Shown piece by piece: positions 15,801-23,423 of a stretch of 41,777 nucleotides of DNA (its first letter is position 1; every line of letters begins with the position of its first letter). The translations under genes were made by a program, and so were the position numbers. The stretch is taken from positions 1 to 41,777 of the forward strand of contig JAJCYO010000124.1 of assembly GCA_029262875.1 (NCBI GenBank), in the 5' to 3' direction. The stretch comes from Flavobacteriales bacterium. GTDB lineage: Bacteria; Bacteroidota; Bacteroidia; Flavobacteriales_E; Vicingaceae. The notes beneath the pieces were generated by a model. It made no database searches. It saw only the letters and a list, made by a program, of their open reading frames with translations, and had not been told where the DNA came from.

Positions 15801-17692
15801 TGTTCTTCTTTCTTAATGGCTAAAGCCGCGGCATACTTCCCTTTAGCTTCATCATAACTCTTGCTTCCTAATAATTTATCGGCATCCGTTATAAGCTGTT
15901 GGTATTCTTTCTCTCGAGCAGCTTTTTCAGCTTCTACTTTCGCTAATTGAGCTAATAATCCATCTATTTCTGCAATTTTATCTTGTGGGTACTTTTCATC
16001 TTTTTTAATTAATAGTGCTTCAGCATATTTCCCCTTGGCTTTATCATAGTCCTTATCTCCCAACAACTTATCTCCATCAGTTATTAATTGTTGATAAGCT
16101 TCATCTATTTCTTTTTGTTTGGCCAATTCAGCCAAAAAGCCTTCTATCTCTTTTAGCTTGTCTTTTGGGTATTGTTCGTTCTCCTTTAATGTTGCTGCAG
16201 TTTCATAAGCGGTTTTAGCTTCTTCATAATCTTTTGACCCTAAAGCTACATCTCCTTTTTTTATTGCATTGGCATAATCTGCATCCAATTTAGCCGCAGC
16301 GCTAAGTAAAGCCTCTATTTCAGTTAATTTATCCTTCGGGTATTGTTCCTTGGCTTTTAGTTTAGAGGCCTCCTCAAACTTACCTTTGGCTGTGTTATAG
16401 TCTTTACTCCCAAAGGCAGCATCACCATCAGCAATAAACTTATCGTAATTTTCTTGGATTTGTTTCATCTCGGCAATAAGTCTTGTTGCCTCATCAATTT
16501 TTCCTTTTGGATAAGTTTCATCCGGTTTAAAACCTAATGCTTTGTTATAAGTTTCAATTGATTTCTTATAATCTTCCGAATTGAATTCACTATCAGCCTG
16601 AGCAATCGCATCGTTATAATCTTTTTCCTTTTTAGCCAAATCAGCTAATAATTCGTCTATTTCTTTGAGTTTATTCTTTGGGTATTCTTCGTAAGATTTA
16701 AGCCCAGAAGCTTTCTCATAGTTGATCTTTGCCTTATCGTATTCTTTATTAGTCAAATATTGATCTGCCAGTGCTATTGCCTCATTGTAATCTTTTGAAA
16801 CCTTCTTCTCATTGGCAACAATGGTGTCAATCTCCTTGATTTTATCTTTAGGGTATTGTTCTTTTTCTTTTAGCGCGGTTGCATTTTTATATTCAGTTTT
16901 TGCCTTAGCCCATTCCTTTGCTGCAAATGCCTTATCTCCTCTTTCTATTGCCGAATTGTATTTTTTGTTTGCTGCTTCTAACCCCGCTAATTTATCCGAT
17001 ATATCAGCCAATTGAAAATCAGGGTATGTTTCCTTAGGGAAAATACTCAGTGCTTTTTCATAAAAAGGCTTTGCTTCCGCCCATTTTCCCGAATTGTATG
17101 CTTTATCTGCTGAGGCAATTGCAGCATCATAATCTTTTTGATTGGCTTTTCTGTTTTCTTCCTCAGCCTTTAGCCTTTCTGCAAGCTCCTTTTTTAATCG
17201 ATCTAATTCTTTTTTAATCGATTTGGTATAATCAGGATCATAATCCATATAACCCGTTGCTGGATTAAAAGCAACTTTGGCAATGGGTTGATTTAAAATT
17301 GAAACATCCAATCCATCCATTTCTTCAAATAGATTCATTTCCATCGGAAAATCAAATCCATATTTTGCGTCATCGGGTGGAACATTTCTGGTGGATAGTT
17401 CCATACGTTTGGTAACATGCCCTGGTTTAGAGAATTCAATAACATAAACGGCATCAGGAAGCAATTGGGCTTCAAATTTACCATTGGCAGGAGAGGTTAA
17501 TGTTTTCCATACGGTTCCATTTCTTTTAATGGTAATGGTGGCTCCTTCCATTCGTTTCTTGGTCTCTTCCTTCTTCACACTTCCCATAACATCTAACGTC
17601 CATTGAGCAACAGACGTTTGTGATTGTAACATCAATAAACCTACAATGACAAAACCAACTAATCGATATGTGAATCTTTTTCCCACTAACAC
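12848..17692 (-). CDS. Giant secreted repeat protein (about 15 TPR-like repeats plus coiled coil)
   Basis: A 1614-residue exported protein and first gene of a four-gene operon. Order: signal peptide (about 1-29), carboxypeptidase-regulatory-like beta domain (about 35-120, EGATITIKRNGTVWKT), short coiled coil (155-183), about 15 tandem repeats of 56-75 residues (about 185-1135) with a consensus like Y..AI..AD..L..K.Y..AK..Y..AL.LK..EQYPKDK..EID.LLA, a charged coiled-coil region (about 1150-1560) with an ISAxIxRT motif twice, and a C-terminal end with YPQGITEE, VYERVFYTWGG and KNG.NIT. Each repeat looks like one TPR pair plus a third helix carrying the EqYPkdK signature. The start is GTG at 17692 (another GTG at 17686); a stop lies just upstream. 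It is probably a structural or scaffold protein of the envelope; function unknown. Confidence 0.88.
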   Translation of the reverse strand: MLVGKRFTYRLVGFVIVGLLMLQSQTSVAQWTLDVMGSVKKEETKKRMEGATITIKRNGTVWKTLTSPANGKFEAQLLPDAVYVIEFSKPGHVTKRMELSTRNVPPDDAKYGFDFPMEMNLFEEMDGLDVSILNQPIAKVAFNPATGYMDYDPDYTKSIKKELDRLKKELAERLKAEEENRKANQKDYDAAIASADKAYNSGKWAEAKPFYEKALSIFPKETYPDFQLADISDKLAGLEAANKKYNSAIERGDKAFAAKEWAKAKTEYKNATALKEKEQYPKDKIKEIDTIVANEKKVSKDYNEAIALADQYLTNKEYDKAKINYEKASGLKSYEEYPKNKLKEIDELLADLAKKEKDYNDAIAQADSEFNSEDYKKSIETYNKALGFKPDETYPKGKIDEATRLIAEMKQIQENYDKFIADGDAAFGSKDYNTAKGKFEEASKLKAKEQYPKDKLTEIEALLSAAAKLDADYANAIKKGDVALGSKDYEEAKTAYETAATLKENEQYPKDKLKEIEGFLAELAKQKEIDEAYQQLITDGDKLLGDKDYDKAKGKYAEALLIKKDEKYPQDKIAEIDGLLAQLAKVEAEKAAREKEYQQLITDADKLLGSKSYDEAKGKYAAALAIKKEEQYPKDKISEIDGLLAELAKEEADKAAQEKKYQQLIADGDQLLGGKSYEDAKGKFTEALTIKKDEQYPKDKISEIDGLLAKLAEQEAEKLAKEKAAAELQAKYDALIVAADKSFGDKSYEPAKAKYTEALELKKEEQYPKDKLKEIEDALAEIARKKAEEEAAKLAEGERDAKYQEAITLADNAMNFENYDQAKIKYSEALGIKPAEQYPKDKLKEIDAALAAIAKKLAEDQLAAESEKKKREYFDALVAEADGELIGKNYKEAEGKYNQALGVIPGEKYPQDKLQEIKDILAKIEADKANAAMAKEELEKKYNDLITQADQSFGTKKYADAKGKYKSALLLKSEEFYPKDQIKEIDRLLAEIAAKEAEITLTNNALKQKQEQYNAFVKKADAELSGKRYSKAISNYEQALGIMPDKTYPKEKIDEINKILAGIAEEDKNNKDAALAEKEKRAEYDKLIYDADRARKRKEYTKAQVGYKEALNLYANEKYPKGKLEEILALLAEQNKPKEVVVSNNTYGGNRAKISDDKEKEIEARMAAMRNKSIIEKDKELQGDKEAYNEQEEIRISAGISRTDEADEQIDKYTEDFIEQTDRGNKYHLENSETLLATTNLLEKAEKNRIKDADKRREESDADLANYTKDQIAFKKEQDELNKDKMEVHNVYVDNVTEAKLTMIDRGDKMRDENRKDLESLVSETEKNKARNKKRREDMEVDVREYKDELAKGEEILISASIDRTSKNGEEIKDLADEMTKQQVEKTNYYKLNVDELVKFKAKIDDLENGRIEKAEKDREAYKKVLTKIESDYVKNTKRQEDRYYDDIQYVDEYKESILKYELAHQKQADNKRIKSNKKIVDAIGTLGVTSQSQEKRYEEFQVKLNEQKKNNNDFMSDLQTMEKERMLLADAGLNDFYIGEKRLSEDSELAKKYPQGITEETTEAGNSITIKRTKVTGSHADVYERVFYTWGGTFFYKNGINITQSLWDKESID
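14285..17140 (-). repeat. Tandem coding repeats in the giant protein
   Basis: About 15 consecutive units of roughly 170-225 bp encode the EqYPKDK-type repeats. Protein-level conservation is high for the KxYxxAKxxY and EqYPkdKxxEI segments while the DNA is diverged. Inter-repeat linkers lengthen from unit 7 on by Ala/Glu/Lys-rich coiled-coil inserts (for example KVEAEKAARE and KKAEEEAAKLAEGERDA). Units 7-9 are the most alike (each has YQQLI and ends in GLLA.LA), suggesting the most recent duplication. Confidence 0.85.
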
Positions 17693-17852
17693 CTTGAGTT
17701 AACTAACAAATATCGTAAATCCATAATTAAATCTATTATAAATCAAACAAAATAATCCCCCTACAACCTTAAACGAAATCGTTCGCAAATTGTTATCTAA
17801 TAAATAAAGTTGTTATTAAGATGTTTTATGGATAAAAATCCATAAAAATAGA

Positions 17853-18605
17853 TTAGCTAAATGAATTAGCTATAGCAACAAAATCTGAAGCGTTCAAAGA
17901 TGCCCCTCCTATTAGCCCACCATCAACATCGGGATTGGCAAACAATTCCTTGGCATTGCTTGGTTTACAACTCCCTCCATAAAGAATAGAAATGGTGTTT
18001 GCTACGTCCAATCCATATTTTTCTATCAATAAACTTCTAATAAAATGATGCATTTCTTGTGCTTGATCAGAACTTGCGGTAACCCCAGTTCCTATTGCCC
18101 AAACCGGCTCATAAGCAACAATACAGTTTTGAAGTTGATCTTCGGTTAAATGAAATAATCCCTCCTCTATCTGATTTTTAATGATATTGAAATGATTTTC
18201 GGCCTCTCTTTCCTCCAACACTTCCCCACAGCAATAGATCGGGGTTAAATCATTCGCAAGCAATTGGTCAATCTTCTTTGCCAGCACTGAATTCTGTTCG
18301 TTAAAATACTCCCTTCTTTCAGAATGACCAACAAGTACATATTCTACACCTATTGATTTTACCATAGCAGATGAAAGTTCTCCTGTGTAGGCTCCAGCAG
18401 CATGTTGAGAAGAATTTTGAACACCAACACCCATCTTACTTCCGACTACTTTCCCTACAATCTCTGAGGCGTAAACCGATGGAGGAATTGCGATTAATTG
18501 AACTGAATCATCATAAGTAGCATTAAGAATGTTTTCAATTAATTCAATGGCCTCATCATGAGTTTTATTCATTTTCCAGTTGCCAGCAACTATCTGTCTT
18601 CTCAT
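17853..18605 (-). CDS. tpiA: Triosephosphate isomerase
   Basis: Interconverts dihydroxyacetone phosphate and glyceraldehyde 3-phosphate in glycolysis. At 250 residues it has the normal TIM length with all active-site residues: Asn9 and Lys11 in GNWKMN, His94 in VGHSERR, Glu166 in AYEPVWAIGTG, the phosphate loop YGGS and the final GGLIGGASL. The ATG at 18605 begins MRRQIVAGNWK, typical of the phylum. It is the last gene of a minus-strand operon and starts 7 nt after the permease stop, consistent with co-transcription with DUF1599, the DoxX protein and the permease. Confidence 0.97.
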   Translation of the reverse strand: MRRQIVAGNWKMNKTHDEAIELIENILNATYDDSVQLIAIPPSVYASEIVGKVVGSKMGVGVQNSSQHAAGAYTGELSSAMVKSIGVEYVLVGHSERREYFNEQNSVLAKKIDQLLANDLTPIYCCGEVLEEREAENHFNIIKNQIEEGLFHLTEDQLQNCIVAYEPVWAIGTGVTASSDQAQEMHHFIRSLLIEKYGLDVANTISILYGGSCKPSNAKELFANPDVDGGLIGGASLNASDFVAIANSFS

Positions 18606-18612
18606 TGTAAAT

Positions 18613-19689
18613 CTATTTAACTCTTACTCTTGGATCGAGCATTCCGTAGGTGATGTCTACCAATATGTTTATTACTACGAAGATTGTTGCTGTTAACAAT
18701 ACCCCGCCCATTACTATTGGTAAATCAAATTTAGTCAACGCATCAAATAGTACCCAACCTATTCCTTTCCATCCAAATATCCACTCTACAAATAGAGCTC
18801 CTGCCAGCAAACTGGCAAACATTCCAGAAATAGCTGTAACTACAGGGTTAAGCGCATTTTTAAGTGCGTGTTTTATAACAACCGTTTTAAACTTTAATCC
18901 TTTAGCACTTGCTGTTCTAATGTAGTCCTGCGACATTACATCCAGCATAGAACTTCTTGTTAACTGCATGATGGCTGAAATGGGTCTTATTCCTAATGTT
19001 AATGCAGGTAAAATCAAATGATCTAAACGAATCATTTCATTATCTCCTAAATCATCAAATTCAAAGAGAGAACCGGTAGGGTTCAACCCTGTAAAATCAG
19101 AAATCACATATCCAAAGAACCACGAAAATATAATAGCAGAATAAAAAGAGGGTACTGACATCCCCAAAACAGAGATAAACAACAATGTCCTATCTAACCA
19201 GGAATCTTTTTTTAGTGCCGATATTACACCAAACAAAATTCCAACAAATGCTGCAATTATAATAGAAGCCAGCGCTAACACTCCAGTTTCCAACATGTAA
19301 TCCATCAATGTTTCTGACACTTTTCGCTTTGTCGTATAAGACCTCCTCAAATAGGGTGTCTTAATCACCATTACACTTGACGCACCATAAGAAAACATCT
19401 CAGAGTAATCATACTTCTCGTCATCTAAGTACAAATAATGTTCGGGATCTGTATCATGAACTGATATAGGGGATAAATCATTTAAATACATCACAAATTG
19501 CTTTGATAATGGTTGATCTAACCCTAAATCCTTTTGAATAATTTTTAAAGATTCTGCATCCGCTCTCTGTCCCATTAACATTCTGGCAGGATCTCCAGGC
19601 AATACATTAAAAAGTAAAAACACAACGGTTATCACTCCTGCGAGCACTAAAAAACCGTACATTATTCTTTTTGTAATAAATTGTATCAA
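18613..19689 (-). CDS. Peptide/nickel-type ABC transporter permease (DppB/OppB family)
   Basis: A 358-residue inner-membrane permease. Helix 1 (FLVLAGVITVVFLLFNVLPGDP) and the following GDPARMLMGQRAD are typical of DppB; helices follow at about 135-160, 168-190, 220-235, 270-300 and 325-350. The cytoplasmic coupling loop contains DYIRTASAKGL, the EAA-like motif of this family, and the end LVDITYGMLDPRVRVK is diagnostic. The periplasmic loop between helices 1 and 2 is enlarged (about 55-130, rich in Asp and Tyr). No ATPase, second permease or binding protein lies nearby, so partners must be encoded elsewhere. The start is TTG at 19689; starting at the ATG at residue 10 would cut into the positively charged N-terminus. 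Confidence 0.92.
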   Translation of the reverse strand: MIQFITKRIMYGFLVLAGVITVVFLLFNVLPGDPARMLMGQRADAESLKIIQKDLGLDQPLSKQFVMYLNDLSPISVHDTDPEHYLYLDDEKYDYSEMFSYGASSVMVIKTPYLRRSYTTKRKVSETLMDYMLETGVLALASIIIAAFVGILFGVISALKKDSWLDRTLLFISVLGMSVPSFYSAIIFSWFFGYVISDFTGLNPTGSLFEFDDLGDNEMIRLDHLILPALTLGIRPISAIMQLTRSSMLDVMSQDYIRTASAKGLKFKTVVIKHALKNALNPVVTAISGMFASLLAGALFVEWIFGWKGIGWVLFDALTKFDLPIVMGGVLLTATIFVVINILVDITYGMLDPRVRVK

Positions 19690-19698
19690 ATTAATCTT

Positions 19699-21174
19699 TT
19701 ACTTTAAATAATCTTTTTTAACCATCTCGTAATCAGGCAAATCACCAGCACTCCACTTACCCAATATAACTCCTTGTTTCATTAAAACAATACCTGGATT
19801 TGCCCTAACTATTGTTTTTAATGTAATTGCATCGCAGGTATAAAAATCAAACATTGTTTGGTTTTTATGCCTAAAGTCTTCCACATCATTATACAATGAT
19901 GATGTCAGTCCAATAATATAACTTCCATCAGCATTACATTGGTCGACAAAAGTATTAATCTTTTTCAATGAAGCATCATCTGTCTTGTTAATATCGTATG
20001 CTACAAACATAAAAATATAACCAGGCTCATTAAAATAATCCGCGGAATAATCATTTCCATCATCAGCGGTAATAGTAAAATCAGTAATCGCAGCTTTATC
20101 TCCTGCTGAAATTAGCTTTGTAGACCTATCAGAAAATTCATAATTATCATCATCCCATGGATATGTTGATTCTGTAAATTCCTCTACAATTCCAGTGGTC
20201 TTATTTTTGTAATAAAAGATGTTCTCAAATACATCTGGAACAGCTCCTTCTGGTAGTACCATTTGCTCAGGGATGCTTTTACCTACTGCATATGCCCTAT
20301 AATCTCTCACCGGTAAATGGTTAAGTGTATAATAAATAAACACCAATGAGATTAATGAAATGTATAAAATCGGTATCCATTTTAAAACACTGTTAAATAG
20401 CATTCGTTTAGTTGCATAATACCCTCCATAACCAACAGCAAAAAATAGTAATGGAAAATACCAATCAAACACATACGATAAGAATAGCACAAAAACCAAT
20501 GAAGCACTCGCTATAATCACATCTTCTTTTGTTGTATTGATCTTTATCTTATTTCTTGATAAGAAAATTGGAATGAGAAAAAGCATTAAAACCAAATCTT
20601 TGGTCCATGATTCCCATGGAGTAAGACTTCTACCTAATGAACCCTTCATTGCATCACCAAAACAACCACAATCTGTTACACATTGTACTGGCATTTCTTC
20701 TTGATAAGTAACTTCTTTTTCATTTGATGTCTTAATGGTAATCTTCGTATTCTCTTCCATCCTACTCACAAAGCGAGTATGTTCTGGAGATCCTACTTCA
20801 ACTGTAGTAAGTTCATTGTAACTTGCAAAAGGATCGCAAGTTGCTGTATGCAAAGTCAAAAAGAAAAACATTACTGTTAGTCCTAATAAAGAATATACCG
20901 CAAATCTTATTTTGGTCCCAAACAATATGGCAAAACCTAAAATGATTTCAGCAGCACACATTACAACTGCGAGTAGCAAAGCATACTCCATTAAAAATTC
21001 TAAAGAAAACGAATCCCAACCAAACCAATCTCTTATACGGTAAGCCAGGGCTCCATTTTCAAAATACTCCTCTAATTTATAGCTAAACCCTAAGGTATCA
21101 TTTGCTTTTATTAAGCCTGAAACAATAAATAACGCTCCAACAAAGATTCTTGATATGTAAGTTAAAATTTTCAT
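19699..21174 (-). CDS. DoxX-family membrane protein with C-terminal thioredoxin-like domain (BT_3928-like)
   Basis: A 491-residue membrane protein. Residues 1-130 are a DoxX/MauE-like helical domain (ISRIFVGALFIVSGLIKAND at the start); a periplasmic insert with CDP and CVTDCGCFGD follows (about 125-180), then three more helices (about 195-290). The C-terminal part (about 335-491) looks like a thioredoxin fold (YSADYFNEPGYIFMFVAYDI, KTIVRANPGIVLMKQGVILG) but has no CxxC active site. The Cys cluster suggests disulfide or heavy-metal chemistry of the MauE kind; this is inference. The order DUF1599 - this gene - tpiA is a conserved Bacteroidota arrangement. I chose the ATG at 21174, which begins MKILTYISRIFVG and lies just after a good promoter. 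Confidence 0.92.
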   Translation of the reverse strand: MKILTYISRIFVGALFIVSGLIKANDTLGFSYKLEEYFENGALAYRIRDWFGWDSFSLEFLMEYALLLAVVMCAAEIILGFAILFGTKIRFAVYSLLGLTVMFFFLTLHTATCDPFASYNELTTVEVGSPEHTRFVSRMEENTKITIKTSNEKEVTYQEEMPVQCVTDCGCFGDAMKGSLGRSLTPWESWTKDLVLMLFLIPIFLSRNKIKINTTKEDVIIASASLVFVLFLSYVFDWYFPLLFFAVGYGGYYATKRMLFNSVLKWIPILYISLISLVFIYYTLNHLPVRDYRAYAVGKSIPEQMVLPEGAVPDVFENIFYYKNKTTGIVEEFTESTYPWDDDNYEFSDRSTKLISAGDKAAITDFTITADDGNDYSADYFNEPGYIFMFVAYDINKTDDASLKKINTFVDQCNADGSYIIGLTSSLYNDVEDFRHKNQTMFDFYTCDAITLKTIVRANPGIVLMKQGVILGKWSAGDLPDYEMVKKDYLK

Positions 21175-21191
21175 AATTCTTAAATTTAAAT

Positions 21192-21219
21192 CAAACTTAG
21201 ACCTAAATTTAGTTAGCAA
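21192..21219 (-). promoter_or_regulatory. Internal promoter for the DoxX-permease-tpiA part of the operon
   Basis: On the minus strand TTG (21219-21217), a 17-nt spacer, then TAAGTTTG (21199-21192), matching TTG-N17-23-TAnnTTTG. It lies in the 60-nt gap after DUF1599, 17 nt before the ATG at 21174, and would give tpiA a supply independent of DUF1599. Confidence 0.6.
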
Positions 21220-21234
21220 CTTTTCGTTTAACAG

Positions 21235-21780
21235 TTATTTAACTTCCTCCTCTATTTTGATTAAAGCAAACACCGCATAATTTAACATATCGGAATAATT
21301 AGCATCTATTCCTTCGGAAATAATCGTTTGCCCATCATTGTCTTCAATCTGTTTTGTTCTCAATAACTTCATTAATATCAAATCTGTTAATGAGCTTAAT
21401 CGCATATCCCTCCACGCCTCATCATAATCATGATTTTTATTCTCCATTAACGATTTAGAAGCATAAAAATGCTTGTTGTACAATGTCAAGCATTCTTCAA
21501 ATTGTAATTCTGTGTTTTCGGCTTGACCTAATTCTAATTGAACAAGCGCCATAATACAATAATTTACAATGGCAATGTATTCAGATCTTATCCCTTCATC
21601 TACCTTGCTCACCCCTTTCTCTTCAATGCTTCTGATTCTTTTTGCCTTGATAAAAATTTGATCGGTAAGCGAACTTGTTCTTAAAATTCTCCATGCACTT
21701 CCATAATCTTTCATTTTTTTCGTGAAAATGTCAGTACAAATCTTTATTATTGAATCGTATTCTTCAGAAGTGTTACTCAT
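21235..21780 (-). CDS. DUF1599 protein (two tandem domains)
   Basis: A 181-residue cytoplasmic protein made of two copies of the DUF1599 helical unit: KKMKDYGSAWRILRTSSLTD (about 21-40) and KNHDYDEAWRDMRLSSLTD (about 114-132), each followed by an Ile/Lys-rich helix and an acidic YxxxxNY segment (EYIAIVNYC, NYSDMLNYA). The fold has been likened to nucleotide-pyrophosphatase-type all-alpha proteins, but no function is established to my knowledge. It heads the operon leading to tpiA and is divergent from folP with only 11 bp between the start codons, so its promoter must lie within folP (see 21785-21818). Confidence 0.93.
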   Translation of the reverse strand: MSNTSEEYDSIIKICTDIFTKKMKDYGSAWRILRTSSLTDQIFIKAKRIRSIEEKGVSKVDEGIRSEYIAIVNYCIMALVQLELGQAENTELQFEECLTLYNKHFYASKSLMENKNHDYDEAWRDMRLSSLTDLILMKLLRTKQIEDNDGQTIISEGIDANYSDMLNYAVFALIKIEEEVK

Positions 21781-21784
21781 ATAT

Positions 21785-21818
21785 CAAACTTATGCAATCA
21801 AAAATTGAAACTCCGCAA
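21785..21818 (-). promoter_or_regulatory. Putative DUF1599 promoter inside the 5' end of folP
   Basis: Minus strand: TTG (21818-21816), a 23-nt spacer, TAAGTTTG (21792-21785). The box ends 4 nt before the DUF1599 ATG (21780), so transcription would start at or beside that ATG, predicting a leaderless message. Its first base is the A of the folP start codon. Confidence 0.45.
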
Positions 21819-22655
21819 GATACAAATAAGTCTACAAGTTTTAAAGTGAAAGGAGTAAATTTAGACGAACCCACCATAATGGGCATACTAAATATTACTC
21901 CGGACTCCTTTTTCGATGGTGGAAAGTATCTGACCGATGAAGATATCGTTAGGAAAATTAACTCCATGGAGTACGATGGGGCTAAAATCATTGATATTGG
22001 AGGCTACTCTACTCGACCAGGTGCGGCTCAAATTTCTGAGGATGAAGAACTAAACCGAGTACTGCCTATTGTCAAATTGATCAAATCTAATTTTAGTGAA
22101 ACAATTCTATCCATAGATACTTTCAGAAGTAAAGTTGCTGAAAAGTGTATTGAAGCTGGCGCTAATATTATCAACGATATTTCTGGCGGAAGTATTGACA
22201 ATCAAATGTTTGACTGCATTGCTAACCTCAAAGTACCTTATGTCTTAATGCACATTCAAGGAACTCCTCAAGACATGCAAGAAAACCCAATTTACAATAA
22301 CGTTGTGGAAGAAGTCCATCGTTATTTTGAGGAAAAGATAACCTTACTTAACCAATTTGGCGTGTACAACATTATTCTTGACCCTGGATTCGGTTTTGGA
22401 AAAACAGTAGAACACAATTATGAATTATTAAATAATTTAGACGCATTTAAATCATTCAAACTACCTATTTTAGCAGGTGTATCAAGAAAATCAATGATTA
22501 ACAAAGTAATTGAAACAACTCCAGACGAGGCGCTGAATGGGACAACATCACTCAACACCATAGCTTTAATGAAAGGGGCAACAATTCTTCGTGTTCATGA
22601 TGTAAAAGAGGCGGATGAAACAATTAAACTTGTTAGCAAATTAAACTCAAAATAG
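21792..22655 (+). CDS. folP: Dihydropteroate synthase
   Basis: Condenses 4-aminobenzoate with 6-hydroxymethyl-dihydropterin diphosphate in folate synthesis; the target of sulfonamides. The 287-residue protein has the TIM-barrel signatures GILNITPDSFFDGGKY (about 33-48), DIGGYSTRPGA (about 73-83), the NDISGG loop, DPGFGFGKTVEHN and GVSRKSMI. Nothing in the substrate loops looks unusual. An ATG at 21792 is used; the frame is open to 21750, but that would overlap DUF1599 and extend past the normal N-terminus. xth starts on the base after its stop. Confidence 0.96.
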   Translation: MQSKIETPQDTNKSTSFKVKGVNLDEPTIMGILNITPDSFFDGGKYLTDEDIVRKINSMEYDGAKIIDIGGYSTRPGAAQISEDEELNRVLPIVKLIKSNFSETILSIDTFRSKVAEKCIEAGANIINDISGGSIDNQMFDCIANLKVPYVLMHIQGTPQDMQENPIYNNVVEEVHRYFEEKITLLNQFGVYNIILDPGFGFGKTVEHNYELLNNLDAFKSFKLPILAGVSRKSMINKVIETTPDEALNGTTSLNTIALMKGATILRVHDVKEADETIKLVSKLNSK

Positions 22656-23423
22656 ATGAAATTAATCTCCTGGAATTTAAACGGAATAAGAGCTGTACAT
22701 AAAAAAGGCTTGTACGGAAAAATAGAAGCAATGAATCCCGACATCATTTGTTTTCAAGAAACAAAAGCACAGGACCACCAAGTTGCTGAAGTATTGGAAG
22801 GGCTGGAAGGATATTACTTTTACTCCAATTCTGCGGTAAAAAAAGGTTATTCTGGAACAGCCATTGTTTCCAAGACTAAACCTTTAAATGTTAGTGTTGA
22901 TATAGGGATTGAGGAACATGACCAAGAGGGAAGAGTTATTACTGCTGTGTTTGACAATTTTTACATTACGAGAATCTATACCCCAAACTCTAAAAACGAT
23001 TTATCCCGTTTACCAGACAGACAAAATTTTGATGCCGCTTTTTTGATCTATTTAAAAGAGTTGGAAAAGAAAAAACCAGTAATTGTTTGTGGTGATTTCA
23101 ATGTAGCACATAGAGAAATTGATTTGGCTCGACCAAAACCCAATTACAACAAAAGTGCAGGATTTATGCAAGAAGAAATTGACGGAATGGACAACTTTAC
23201 CAACGCGGGGTTAATTGATACATTTAGACACCTGCATCCCGACAAAACAGAAGCTTACAGTTGGTGGAGCTTTAGAGGTGGTGCAAGAGACAGAAATGTG
23301 GGCTGGAGGATTGACTATTTCTTGACAAGCGAAAGTATTATTGAAAAAGTAAAGTCAGCAGACATTCTCTCTGACATTTACGGGTCTGACCACTGCCCCG
23401 TATCAATTGACGTTAAATTTTAA
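22656..23423 (+). CDS. xth: Exodeoxyribonuclease III / AP endonuclease
   Basis: A base-excision-repair AP endonuclease and 3'-5' exonuclease of the EEP fold (255 residues, full length). Metal and catalytic residues are visible: Asn8 in SWNLNGIRA, Glu35 in CFQETK, Asp147 and Asn149 in CGDFNVAH, and the final Asp-His in YGSDHCPVSIDVKF. The YTPNSK and RIDYFL segments are also typical of ExoA. It abuts folP with no gap, so the two form an operon, and its last 11 bp overlap the convergent TPR-SpoIIE gene. Confidence 0.96.
   Translation: MKLISWNLNGIRAVHKKGLYGKIEAMNPDIICFQETKAQDHQVAEVLEGLEGYYFYSNSAVKKGYSGTAIVSKTKPLNVSVDIGIEEHDQEGRVITAVFDNFYITRIYTPNSKNDLSRLPDRQNFDAAFLIYLKELEKKKPVIVCGDFNVAHREIDLARPKPNYNKSAGFMQEEIDGMDNFTNAGLIDTFRHLHPDKTEAYSWWSFRGGARDRNVGWRIDYFLTSESIIEKVKSADILSDIYGSDHCPVSIDVKF

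Noticed and set aside
14285-17140. CRISPR-like or DNA-level satellite array in the giant gene
   Set aside because: The frame is open throughout, the DNA is diverged, and the periodicity is explained by protein repeats.
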